Source: Clostridiales bacterium (lineage in GTDB: Bacteria > Bacillota > Clostridia > Oscillospirales > QAMX01). Taken from it: DNA of 64,000 bases. A model generated the notes under the pieces. It did not search any database and was not told the DNA's origin. It saw nothing but the letters and a program-made list of their open reading frames with translations. Made by a program: the position numbers and the translations under genes. The stretch lies in the NCBI GenBank assembly GCA_016303065.1, contig JAEDMJ010000005.1, positions 6,837 through 70,836 on the forward strand, in the 5' to 3' direction. Below are positions 16,925 to 24,702 of this stretch, in pieces. Each line of letters opens with the position of its first letter. The first letter of the stretch is position 1.

Positions 16925-18433
16925 TCAGAGCCGGTAGATTTCGGAATATTTTTCCGAAAGATAACGGGTGTAGACGGACGGGTCAAACTTCCCTCCGAAA
17001 CAGTTTTCCATAAGTTCGGCCGGATCGAACATACAGCCGTGGCGGTAGATCCGCTCGGAAAGCCACGAGGTGATGCGCGGAATATTTCCGGAAGCGATTT
17101 CGCCGTCAAAGTCGAACTCACTCCTCATTTTTTGCGCGAGCTGGGCGGAATATGCGCTTCCGATGGCATAGGACGGGAAATAGCCGAAGCTTCCGCCGCT
17201 CCAGTGGGAATCCTGGAGAACGCCGCGGGAGTTGTCGGGAACGTCGACGCCGAGGAATTCTTTCATCTTTGAATTCCAGACCTCGGGAAGGTCGGAAACG
17301 CGGAGACCCTCGTTGAAAAGCGCCCGCTCGATCTCGTATCTCACCATGATGTGCAGGGGATAGGTTACTTCGTCGGCCTCCGTGCGTATCAGGGACGGTT
17401 CGCAGCGGTTGACTGCGCGGTAAAGCTCGTCCGCGCTGACGTTTTCCATTTTGTCGGGGAAGAGCCGCTTCATTACGGGGTGAACGAGTCCGATAAAGCC
17501 GCGGCTGCGCCCGATGACGTTTTCATAGAGCCGGGACTGGGCCTCGTGGACGCCCATGGATATGCCGCCCGCAAGGCAGGTGTACATATGGCTGTCGCTT
17601 CCGTTAAGCTCGTAAAGCGCGTGGCCGCCCTCGTGGATGACCGAATACATGGAGCTCAGAACGTCGGATTCGTCGTAGCGCGTCGTGATACGGACGTCGT
17701 ACTTGTTGAATTCAAGGGTGAACGGGTGGAGAGTCTCGCCGAGCGTGCAGTGGGCGGGATCGATCCCGAGAAGCTTCATAAGCTCGGAGGAGAGTTCCTT
17801 CTGCGCCGAAATCGGCCAGAGCCCGGAGAGAAAATCGGTCTTTACCGGGGCGCCGTTTTCTTTGATCGCGGCGACAAGGGGGACGACGGTGCTTCTGACG
17901 ACGGAAAAGAATTTGTCGAGAGTGTCGCAGCGGAGCCCGCGCTCGTACTGGTCGAGCATGCTGTCATAGTTGGAAAGCCCGCGTCCGGAATCGGTGTATC
18001 CGGCAAAGCGGATCAGCGTTTCAACCATTTTTTCGATGTAGGGCGCGAATGCGGGAAAGTCGTCTGACAGCTTGGCGTCGTGCCAGACGTTTTCGGCGTC
18101 GTTCACAAGCCGCCGGAAAGCGACGTATTCGTTTTGCGGGATCCTGCCGATGCGGTCGCGCTCCCGCTTTAAAAGCTCGACCTGGCGGGCTGTTTCGGGC
18201 GGGAGCTCGGAGGAAATAGCGGAAAGCTCCTCCAAAGCCTCGCCCAAAGCGGGATCCGTGGATATTTTATAGCTTTCCGCCGAAAGAATTTCAAGCGCCG
18301 CTCCGCGCGGAGCGGCGGTGTCGCGCGGCGCAGCGGTGAGGCTGTCGAGATATATCGAGCTGAGCGCGTAGTTGTATGCGTAGCTTTTTTTCTGATTTTC
18401 CGAGAGAACGGAAAGAGCCCGGTCCTTTTTCAT
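16925..18433 (-). CDS. Metallocarboxypeptidase, peptidase family M32
   Basis: A 502-residue cytoplasmic zinc carboxypeptidase that removes C-terminal residues from peptides. The HEXXH zinc motif is HEGGHALYE (near 268), followed by the third-ligand region GVHEAQSRLYENVIGRSRGF near 295. The C-terminal IRTEADEVTYPLHIMVRYEIE and YFPSYAIGSAYSAQL motifs are also characteristic of M32. Length is normal. AAAGGAAAAG precedes the ATG. It sits 49 bases downstream of the third gene of a two-component locus and may belong to that transcript. Confidence 0.92.
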   Translation of the reverse strand: MKKDRALSVLSENQKKSYAYNYALSSIYLDSLTAAPRDTAAPRGAALEILSAESYKISTDPALGEALEELSAISSELPPETARQVELLKRERDRIGRIPQNEYVAFRRLVNDAENVWHDAKLSDDFPAFAPYIEKMVETLIRFAGYTDSGRGLSNYDSMLDQYERGLRCDTLDKFFSVVRSTVVPLVAAIKENGAPVKTDFLSGLWPISAQKELSSELMKLLGIDPAHCTLGETLHPFTLEFNKYDVRITTRYDESDVLSSMYSVIHEGGHALYELNGSDSHMYTCLAGGISMGVHEAQSRLYENVIGRSRGFIGLVHPVMKRLFPDKMENVSADELYRAVNRCEPSLIRTEADEVTYPLHIMVRYEIERALFNEGLRVSDLPEVWNSKMKEFLGVDVPDNSRGVLQDSHWSGGSFGYFPSYAIGSAYSAQLAQKMRSEFDFDGEIASGNIPRITSWLSERIYRHGCMFDPAELMENCFGGKFDPSVYTRYLSEKYSEIYRL

Positions 18434-18482
18434 TTTCTTTTCCTTTCTGAGTGCGTGTATCGGCGCCCCTGCGGGAGGGGAG

Positions 18483-19187
18483 CTAATTCATAAAGCCTGA
18501 GTCGGAAAGCCGAATGCAGAGAACGTCCCTCTTTCCGATAAAGTCAAAGGACACTTCTTCATACGCCGTCGAAAAGCTTTCGCCGGTTATCACGGGGGTG
18601 CCGGGTTCAAGCCCGATATAGTTTCCCCAGGCGGCTGAAATATTTTCGGCGATGGCGGTCGAAAGTCCGAAACGGGGGTTTGTGAAGGATATGCAATAGA
18701 CAAGCTTTGTTTCCGTATCCATCCATACGCAGATGTCGTGTCCGTCGGCCGAAAACTCCAGCTTCCAGACGGTCACGCGGAGGTTTGTGTCTTCCGGGTC
18801 GGTATAGGTCGCCGCGGTGCAGCTCAGCCCGGAGGCGGGGGAATCCGACGGAAGCGCCGGAAGAAGTCCGGCGTTCGAGAGCTTTTCAAGCTCGTATACC
18901 GCGGAAGAGAGGACGGCGTTTTCCCCGCCGGATGCGGTGATGTTTCTCTGCTCGGTCAGCGTGATCTGGCGGCTGCCCGTGCTGTTGTCAAGGATGAGAA
19001 GCAGTTTCTGCAGGGTGGATACCGGCTCCGGCTGTTCGGTCCGGGACAGTCCGGCTTCTCCGACGGCGCCGAGAAGCTTTCTTTCTCCGAAGCGCGAGAG
19101 GGCCGCCGGGAGCGCAACGGCGCACACGATCACGACGCCGAGCAGAATGAAGAGGAAGACTTTCGGGGATAAGGTTTTCTTTTTCAT
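18483..19187 (-). CDS. Single-pass membrane protein of unknown function linked to a two-component system
   Basis: A 234-residue protein with one N-terminal transmembrane helix or uncleaved signal (VFLFILLGVVIVCAVALPAAL) and an extracytoplasmic remainder. I see no catalytic motif. The C-terminal half contains VTVWKLEFSADGHDICVWMDTETKLVYCISF, a beta-rich pattern reminiscent of YpeB/PepSY-like or other secreted accessory folds, though no family can be named. The start overlaps the histidine kinase stop by four bases, so the protein is made together with the kinase and may modulate or respond to it. Confidence 0.75.
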   Translation of the reverse strand: MKKKTLSPKVFLFILLGVVIVCAVALPAALSRFGERKLLGAVGEAGLSRTEQPEPVSTLQKLLLILDNSTGSRQITLTEQRNITASGGENAVLSSAVYELEKLSNAGLLPALPSDSPASGLSCTAATYTDPEDTNLRVTVWKLEFSADGHDICVWMDTETKLVYCISFTNPRFGLSTAIAENISAAWGNYIGLEPGTPVITGESFSTAYEEVSFDFIGKRDVLCIRLSDSGFMN

Positions 19188-20611
19188 ATGATCTCGTCCT
19201 CCGAAAGCTCTTCAAATTCGTATATGCGCACGGTCACAGTGGTGCCCTGGCCGACGGTGCTTTCAAATTCAAGCTTCGTCCCGTGGAGACGGCATATTTC
19301 CGCGCACACGGCAAGTCCGAGTCCGGCGCCGCCCTTGGCGCGGGAGCGGGATTTATCGACCATATAGAAGGCTTCCGTTATCTTGTCAAGCTCGTTTTGG
19401 GGGATACCGCGGCCGTTGTCCGTGACGGATATCACATAGGCGCCGGGAGTGATTTTTCCGTTGAAGGTGATCTTTCCGTTTTTGTCCAGGGCTTTTCGCG
19501 CGTTGTCTATGATGTTTATGAACACCGTCTTCATAAGGTCGGGCTCGATTGAAACTATGGCGTCGTCGCAGTGGACGGAGAGCTCGGCGTCCTCTTTGAG
19601 AACGGTCGGATAGGCAACGCTGACGACGGACTCAAAAAGCTCGGAGGTGCGGATGCGGTGGCGCGTTATTTCGCTGTTTCGCACAACGAGCAGATCCATG
19701 AGCTTCAGGGAGAGGGCTTCAAGACGCTTGCCTTCCTGGAAAATGTAATTTGAGGACATGACGACCTGTTCGGGGTCAAGCTGGCGGGAGCGGAGCATAT
19801 CGGCGTATCCGATCATGGAGGTCAGAGGGGTTTTAAGCTCGTGAGCGAAGCTTCCGATAAAATCCTCCTGCCTGCGGGCGGAATCGCGGAGCTCGGACAT
19901 GTTCTCTTCAAGGTTGTCCGCCATGCGGTTGAAGTCCGCGGCAAGGCCGCCGACTTCGTCGTTGTCGGGGGCTGCGTGGACTTTGGCGCGGACGCCCATT
20001 TCTCCGCGCGCAAGGCCGCGGGCGGCTTCGCGCATACTCGTTATGGGGCGCGTGAGCCGACGGGAGACGATGAACATAACGACGCCGTCCGCGGCGATCA
20101 GAAACACGGTGAGCCACCGGTAAAAGGAGAGCTCGCTGTTGCGTTCGCCGAACACGTCGGTGACGTCGCGGAAGCTTTCAAGGTAATATCCGGTGTCGCC
20201 TGCGGTGACAAGCCGGGCCACGCGGATGTAATACAGGTCTCCGGTGTGCTCGATGCTGTAAAGCACGCGGCTTTTTGTGATCTCCCTGAGCACGGAGATG
20301 TCAAAATAGACGCTGCAGCTGGTGTAAACCGTGCTGTATGACAGATCGGAGATGCGGAGCGGAGTTGTGCTTCCGGTTCTTCCGTGGCTTATGTTTTCCG
20401 CGGCGTTTTTAACCGCGGAGACGTCGGTGTAGGTTCCGGAAAAAGCAGTCTCTATGGAATAGGCGAGAAGCGCGTTTTCGTCACAGGCGGAACTGATCTC
20501 GCGGGAAAGGGACGCGGAAAAAAAGCGGTCTATAAGCATATAGCCGCCGACGGCGAAAAGCACTGCCGCGGTCAAAACCGAGGCGCAGAAAATTTTCCAG
20601 AACAGTTTCAT
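19184..20611 (-). CDS. Sensor histidine kinase with HAMP domain
   Basis: A 475-residue two-pass membrane kinase. A first helix (about 5-27), an extracytoplasmic sensor (about 28-160), a second helix (about 165-182) and HAMP (about 185-240) precede HisKA with the phosphorylated His in SFAHELKTPLTSMIGY (near 258). HATPase_c follows, with N box NIIDNARKAL, G1 DNGRGIP and G2 GGAGLGLAVC. It is co-encoded with the response regulator upstream, whose stop overlaps this start. The stimulus is unknown; neighbours suggest an envelope role. Confidence 0.93.
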   Translation of the reverse strand: MKLFWKIFCASVLTAAVLFAVGGYMLIDRFFSASLSREISSACDENALLAYSIETAFSGTYTDVSAVKNAAENISHGRTGSTTPLRISDLSYSTVYTSCSVYFDISVLREITKSRVLYSIEHTGDLYYIRVARLVTAGDTGYYLESFRDVTDVFGERNSELSFYRWLTVFLIAADGVVMFIVSRRLTRPITSMREAARGLARGEMGVRAKVHAAPDNDEVGGLAADFNRMADNLEENMSELRDSARRQEDFIGSFAHELKTPLTSMIGYADMLRSRQLDPEQVVMSSNYIFQEGKRLEALSLKLMDLLVVRNSEITRHRIRTSELFESVVSVAYPTVLKEDAELSVHCDDAIVSIEPDLMKTVFINIIDNARKALDKNGKITFNGKITPGAYVISVTDNGRGIPQNELDKITEAFYMVDKSRSRAKGGAGLGLAVCAEICRLHGTKLEFESTVGQGTTVTVRIYEFEELSEDEII

Positions 20612-21261
20612 AGATTGAGCCTGTATCCGACTTTGTAAACGGAGGCGATCTTTTCTTCCCAGCCCAGCTTCTTGCGAAGCCTCTGGACATGAAGATCGAC
20701 GGTGCGGCTGTCGCCCATATAATCGTCACCCCACACGTTTGAGTATATCTGGTCCCTGAAAAGCGCGATGTTCTTGTTTCTTATGAAAAAAAGCAGGAGT
20801 TCGTATTCCTTGACGGTAAGGTTGACCTGAACTCCGTTTTTGAGCACGACGCGGGAAAGAGTGTCGATCTTGAGATCGCCGGCGACGATTTCGGCGTCGT
20901 TTTTATGGTACCGGCGGAGAACGCTTTCGACTCTTGCCAAAAGCTCGACGATTTCAAAGGGTTTGGTGAGATAGTCGTCCGCGCCGAGTCGAAGTCCGTG
21001 CACACGGTTTTCGACGCTCGACATCGCGGTGAGGAAGATGACGGGGATCGAGAGCGGGCGGATATAGTCCATGAGCTCAAAGCCGTTCACGCCGGGAAGC
21101 ATGACGTCCAGAAGAATGAGGTCGAAACGCGAGTTTTCAAGTATATCGGCCGCAGTCTCCCCGTCGTAGGCGCAGGTACAGGCATACCCCGCCTGGGTGA
21201 GATTCAGCTCAATGAGCCGGGATATTTTCACTTCGTCTTCTACAATAAGGATTTTTATCAT
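20608..21261 (-). CDS. OmpR/PhoB-family response regulator
   Basis: A 217-residue two-domain regulator. The receiver (1-115) has the acidic pair in VEDE, phospho-acceptor Asp in LILLDVMLPG (near 50), Thr in FLTAMSS and Lys in LTKPFE. The winged helix (about 125-217) contains TVKEYELLLFF and DSRTVDLHVQRLRKKLG. ATG 21261 is selected because AAAGGCGG lies 7 bases upstream; the open frame begins 16 codons earlier without a site. It is the first gene of the regulator-kinase-membrane-protein operon. Confidence 0.94.
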   Translation of the reverse strand: MIKILIVEDEVKISRLIELNLTQAGYACTCAYDGETAADILENSRFDLILLDVMLPGVNGFELMDYIRPLSIPVIFLTAMSSVENRVHGLRLGADDYLTKPFEIVELLARVESVLRRYHKNDAEIVAGDLKIDTLSRVVLKNGVQVNLTVKEYELLLFFIRNKNIALFRDQIYSNVWGDDYMGDSRTVDLHVQRLRKKLGWEEKIASVYKVGYRLNL

Positions 21262-21297
21262 CAGATAACCGCCTTTCGATATATCCCTACGCATAAA

Positions 21298-21326
21298 ATT
21301 ATATCTCATGTCTTCGGGAAATTCAA
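21298..21326 (-). promoter_or_regulatory. Promoter of the two-component operon
   Basis: On the minus strand TTGAAT (21321-21326), 17 bases, TATAAT (21298-21303). Confidence 0.7.
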
Positions 21327-21335
21327 GCTTTTTTA

Positions 21336-21364
21336 TTGTGATTCAAAATCAGGTGTGGTATAAT
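21336..21364 (+). promoter_or_regulatory. Promoter of the Gfo/Idh/MocA gene
   Basis: TTGTGA (21336-21341), 17 bases, extended -10 TGGTATAAT ending at 21364. It is divergent from, and about ten bases away from, the two-component promoter. Confidence 0.7.
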
Positions 21365-21404
21365 TGTCCGAAAAGTAAATTTTTTTTGAAAAGGTGACGC
21401 CATC

Positions 21405-22532
21405 ATGGAGAACAGAAAAGTAAGGCTCGGCATAATCGGTCTTGGAAATATGGGTTCCGGCCATGCGAAAAATATCGTTTCGGGAAAAACTCCGGAAATT
21501 GAGCTTGCGGCTGCCGCGGACATTGCGCCGGAAAAGCTTGAAAGCGCGAAAGACTATCTGCCGGAGTCGGTAAAGCTCTTCCCGACCGCGGAGGAAATGC
21601 TCGACAGCGGCCTCATCGACGCGGCGATCGTCGCAGTTCCGCACTATGACCATCCCAAATACGTCATCGCCTGCATCGAAAAGGGAATTCACGTAATGTG
21701 CGAAAAGCCGGCGGGAGTTTACACAAAGCAGGTCCGCGAAATGAACGCCGTTGCCGCCGCGCATCCGGATGTTGTGTTCGGAATGATGTTCAATCAGCGC
21801 ACCAATCACATTTACCGCAAAATGCGCGAGCTTGTCAAAAGCGGAAAGTACGGCCAGATCAGACGCACCAACTGGCTCATCACCACATGGTTCCGTTCAC
21901 AGGCGTACTATGATTCCGGAGCCTGGCGCGCGTCGTGGCGCGGAGAGGGCGGCGGAGTTCTTCTCAACCAGTGCCCCCACCAGCTTGACCTCTGGCAGTG
22001 GATATGCGGGCTCCCGGTCAGGGTCGATTCGCACCTCAGCTACGGCAAGTGGCACAATATTGAGGTTGAGGACGACGTTACGACCTATGTCGAGTACGCC
22101 AACGGTGCGACGGGCGTGTTTGTGACTTCGACGGGAGACGTCTGCGGAACGAACCGGTTTGAAATCCAGCTTGACGGCGCGAAGATTGTTGCATCGGAGG
22201 ACAAACTCAGGCTCTGGGAGTACGGGATGAGCACTCCGGAGTTTGAAAAGGTGAACAGGGAGGCGTGGAATGCGCCGAAGGTCACGGAGGTATCCGTCGA
22301 AACCGATGGGGAAAACCCGCAGCACGTGGGCGTTCTGAACGCCTTTGCCGCGAACATTCTCCGGGGAGAGCCCCTCGTTGCGCGCGGGGAGGAAGGCATC
22401 AACGGCCTGACGCTTTCAAATGCGATGCATCTTTCCTCATGGCTTGGGCGTCCGGTGGAGATTCCGTTTGACGAGGACCTCTATTGGAAGGAGCTGTCTG
22501 CGAGAATCGGGAATTCGGTGAAGAAAAACTGA
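21405..22532 (+). CDS. Gfo/Idh/MocA-family NAD(P)-dependent oxidoreductase
   Basis: A 375-residue dehydrogenase acting on sugars or inositol-like compounds. The Rossmann nucleotide-binding motif is GLGNMGSGHAKNI (residues 12-24). The family motif MCEKPAGVY (near 105) carries the conserved Lys. The C-terminal alpha/beta domain includes GGGVLLNQCPHQLDLWQW with the catalytic-site His near 190. AAAAGG precedes the ATG. No sugar catabolic neighbours define the substrate; the TIM-barrel isomerase at 26.7 kb is of a type often paired with these enzymes but is distant here. Confidence 0.88.
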   Translation: MENRKVRLGIIGLGNMGSGHAKNIVSGKTPEIELAAAADIAPEKLESAKDYLPESVKLFPTAEEMLDSGLIDAAIVAVPHYDHPKYVIACIEKGIHVMCEKPAGVYTKQVREMNAVAAAHPDVVFGMMFNQRTNHIYRKMRELVKSGKYGQIRRTNWLITTWFRSQAYYDSGAWRASWRGEGGGVLLNQCPHQLDLWQWICGLPVRVDSHLSYGKWHNIEVEDDVTTYVEYANGATGVFVTSTGDVCGTNRFEIQLDGAKIVASEDKLRLWEYGMSTPEFEKVNREAWNAPKVTEVSVETDGENPQHVGVLNAFAANILRGEPLVARGEEGINGLTLSNAMHLSSWLGRPVEIPFDEDLYWKELSARIGNSVKKN

Positions 22533-22580
22533 CGGAAACCTTTTTCCCTGACCGGAATCGATCCGCGAAAAAGAAAACCT

Positions 22581-22639
22581 CACCCCGTTTGCCCGTGCGG
22601 ATAGGCCAGCGTGCCCGCACGGGCAAACGGGGTGTTTTT
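22581..22639 (+). terminator. Terminator after the oxidoreductase
   Basis: A 20-bp stem (22581-22600 with 22615-22634), a 14-base loop and five T residues. Confidence 0.88.
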
Positions 22640-22680
22640 CCGCGCCGGAATTCGCGCCGGAAAAGCTCGGCAGAAACTTA

Positions 22681-22721
22681 AAAAAACGCGGCAGCTGCGA
22701 AAATTCACGGCTGCCGCGTTT
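22681..22721 (-). terminator. Terminator after the glycosyltransferase
   Basis: An AACGCGGCAGC arm pairs with GCTGCCGCGTT. On the minus strand the stem is followed by a run of about seven T residues, just after the glycosyltransferase stop. Confidence 0.85.
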
Positions 22722-22743
22722 GACTCGGGAGGCTGGATATGGT

Positions 22744-24012
22744 CTATTTCAGATCGCTGAACCTGATGGCGGCTTTGTGTTCGATGGGCTTCCATTCGAC
22801 GTGGGCAAAGACCGCTGCAAGGCTTATCGGAACATAGGTCATCATAAACAGCGGGAAGGTCACAAGGGACAAAAGCTTTTTCGGAACGGAGGCGCGGATG
22901 TTTTTCCACTCGGTTATAAGCGGCAGAAGACCGATGAAGAACAGGAATATGTAGGAACCGAGAATACTTTTTGCCGCCGCAAGAACGATCGGAAGCGCGT
23001 TTCCGCCAGCCGCAACAGTGATGACCGACGCGGCGGCGTCCAAAATGAGTCCGGTGATCGTTATGACGATGGCGGGAAGAATGGACATTGCAATGTCGTA
23101 ACAGGCAAAGCCCTTGCCGCGGATAAAGCCTAAAAACAGCTTTGCGCCGTAGTTTCTGAACACCTGGAGATACCCTTTTGCCCAGCGAAGCCTCTGGCGC
23201 CAGGACTGGTCAAAGCGCGTCGGCTGTTCGTCGTAGAACATTGCGCTGTGGCAGTAGCCGATGGTCTCCTCTCCGACGACGTTCCAGGCGGTGAATTCAA
23301 TGTCCTCGGTGAGAAGAAAGAAATTCCAGCCGTCCGCTTTTTTCAGCACTTCGTTTGAAAACATGAAGCCGGTTCCGGAAACCGCGCAGCTTGTGCCGAG
23401 AGCCATGCGCGAATAGTTGAGATATTTTGCCTCGTGGAGGAACCAGAGCGAGTAACCGGAGGAGATCCAGTTGTCGCCGTAGTTTTTGGAATTGCGGTAG
23501 CTGGTGATGACCTTATAGCCGTCGGAAAAGGTTTTGTTCATCTCGCTTATGTAGTCGGGGGAGAGGAGGTTGTCCGCGTCGAAGACAAAATAGCCGTCAA
23601 AGCTTTCCCAGCCGAAGTCCCGGCGGATGTTTTCCAAAAGCCAGTTCAGAGCATAGCCCTTGCCGACGAGGTTGGGGTTGAAACGCTCGTATACCGTCGC
23701 TCCGTGCTCGCGGGAGACCCGGGCGGTGCCGTCCGTGCAGTTGTCCGCAACCACGAAAATGCGGATCAGCTCGGCGGGATAGTTCTGGGCGCGGATGCTG
23801 TCGAGAAGGTGGGGGATGACGTTTTCTTCGTTTCTTGCCGAGATCAGAACGGCGAATTTGTGCAGCGTCGTGGGACGGCGGTGGCGTATCCTGCGGAAGA
23901 AGGGCACGGCGAGATAGAGAATCCGGTATGCGCAGCAGACAAAGAACAGCGCGGCAAGGATACGGTTTATTGTTTCGATAATATCTATAAATTCGGATGT
24001 AGTCATTTGCAT
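22744..24012 (-). CDS. Processive family 2 glycosyltransferase, membrane-bound
   Basis: A 422-residue enzyme. An N-terminal helix (about 8-30) is followed by a GT-A catalytic domain. Visible sites are SARNEENVI, the nucleotide-binding Asp in VADNCTDGTAR, the DXD in YFVFDADNLL, the general base in LLTEDIEFT and the product-binding QRLRWAKGYLQ. Three to four C-terminal helices follow. This D-D-D-QxxRW layout is that of poly-N-acetylglucosamine, hyaluronan or cellulose-type synthases, which polymerise and export a beta-linked polysaccharide. No accessory deacetylase or c-di-GMP genes are adjacent, so the product is unknown. Start at ATG 24012 or ATG 24006: AAAGGA lies 4 or 10 bases away. Confidence 0.87.
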   Translation of the reverse strand: MQMTTSEFIDIIETINRILAALFFVCCAYRILYLAVPFFRRIRHRRPTTLHKFAVLISARNEENVIPHLLDSIRAQNYPAELIRIFVVADNCTDGTARVSREHGATVYERFNPNLVGKGYALNWLLENIRRDFGWESFDGYFVFDADNLLSPDYISEMNKTFSDGYKVITSYRNSKNYGDNWISSGYSLWFLHEAKYLNYSRMALGTSCAVSGTGFMFSNEVLKKADGWNFFLLTEDIEFTAWNVVGEETIGYCHSAMFYDEQPTRFDQSWRQRLRWAKGYLQVFRNYGAKLFLGFIRGKGFACYDIAMSILPAIVITITGLILDAAASVITVAAGGNALPIVLAAAKSILGSYIFLFFIGLLPLITEWKNIRASVPKKLLSLVTFPLFMMTYVPISLAAVFAHVEWKPIEHKAAIRFSDLK

Positions 24013-24040
24013 ATTTTCCTTTCGGCGGAATTTTGCATAT

Positions 24041-24052
24041 GTTCCATGGAAC
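24041..24052. promoter_or_regulatory. 12-bp palindrome between glycosyltransferase promoter and start
   Basis: GTTCCATGGAAC is a perfect palindrome lying between a minus-strand TATAAT (24059-24064) and the start codon. It could be an operator for a dimeric repressor. No regulator is encoded next to it. Confidence 0.3.
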
Positions 24053-24233
24053 GCCTTTATTATATGGCTCGTGCGATTAAGAAACAACGAAAGGAATTAT
24101 TAAGATTTTATTTAGATTATATCGGGTTCTGTGAGGCGCGAAAACGGCGGAATCCGGCAAAAACCGACCTGGCGGAGAGCTTATAATAGTTGAAAAGCCG
24201 GAGGAAAATATGCTTTGCAGAGGGTGATAGAAA

Positions 24234-24482
24234 ATGAAGCTGTGCGCTGAGCTGATCGCCGACGCCCTTTCAAGAGAAGACGTGCAGATCACTTTCCCGG
24301 ATTTAGGCGTGAGCGCGGCGGAGCTTGCCGGGCAGAAAGCCTGTGAAATCCTGGAAGAGATACGGGACATCGTTGCCGACGACAGCCTTTCCGATGGGGA
24401 ATGCTTTCTTAAAATCGAGGCAATTGTGGCGCTTTTGGAAAAAAACGGGATCGGCTGCAATAAAAGACACGATTTCGGATGA
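24234..24482 (+). CDS. Small unknown protein
   Basis: An 82-residue acidic protein, mostly predicted helix, that I do not recognise. Residues 1-12 (MKLCAELIADAL) and 45-75 (SLSDGECFLKIEAIVALLEKNG) look like amphipathic helices; there is no membrane segment. A modest AGAGGG site lies 8-9 bases before the ATG and a TATAAT lies at 24182-24187 without a good -35. The frame is followed by an intrinsic terminator, which supports a short transcription unit divergent from the glycosyltransferase. Confidence 0.5.
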   Translation: MKLCAELIADALSREDVQITFPDLGVSAAELAGQKACEILEEIRDIVADDSLSDGECFLKIEAIVALLEKNGIGCNKRHDFG

Positions 24483-24598
24483 CAGGACCCGCCGAAAAGG
24501 TCTTGCCAGGAGCGGGAAGGTCCGACCGTTTCGGACGGTTTCGCGGCAAAGACGGCTTAAAAAAAAGCAATAACTCCCGTCCGGAAATGCCGCCGGAG

Positions 24599-24655
24599 AA
24601 AAAGCCCCAAGCGCCGGCTTTCTCCCGAAAAAGAGAAGCTGAGTTTGGGGCTTTT
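24599..24655. terminator. Bidirectional terminator between the small gene and SulP
   Basis: AAAAAGCCCCAA (24599-24610) pairs with TTTGGGGCTTTTT (24643-24655). The enclosed sequence also contains a short GCTTTCTC/GAGAAGC stem. Confidence 0.8.
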
Positions 24656-24702
24656 TCCCGGGCTGAAGCGTCCGGTATGCGAAAATGCGGACACGAAACG
24701 GC

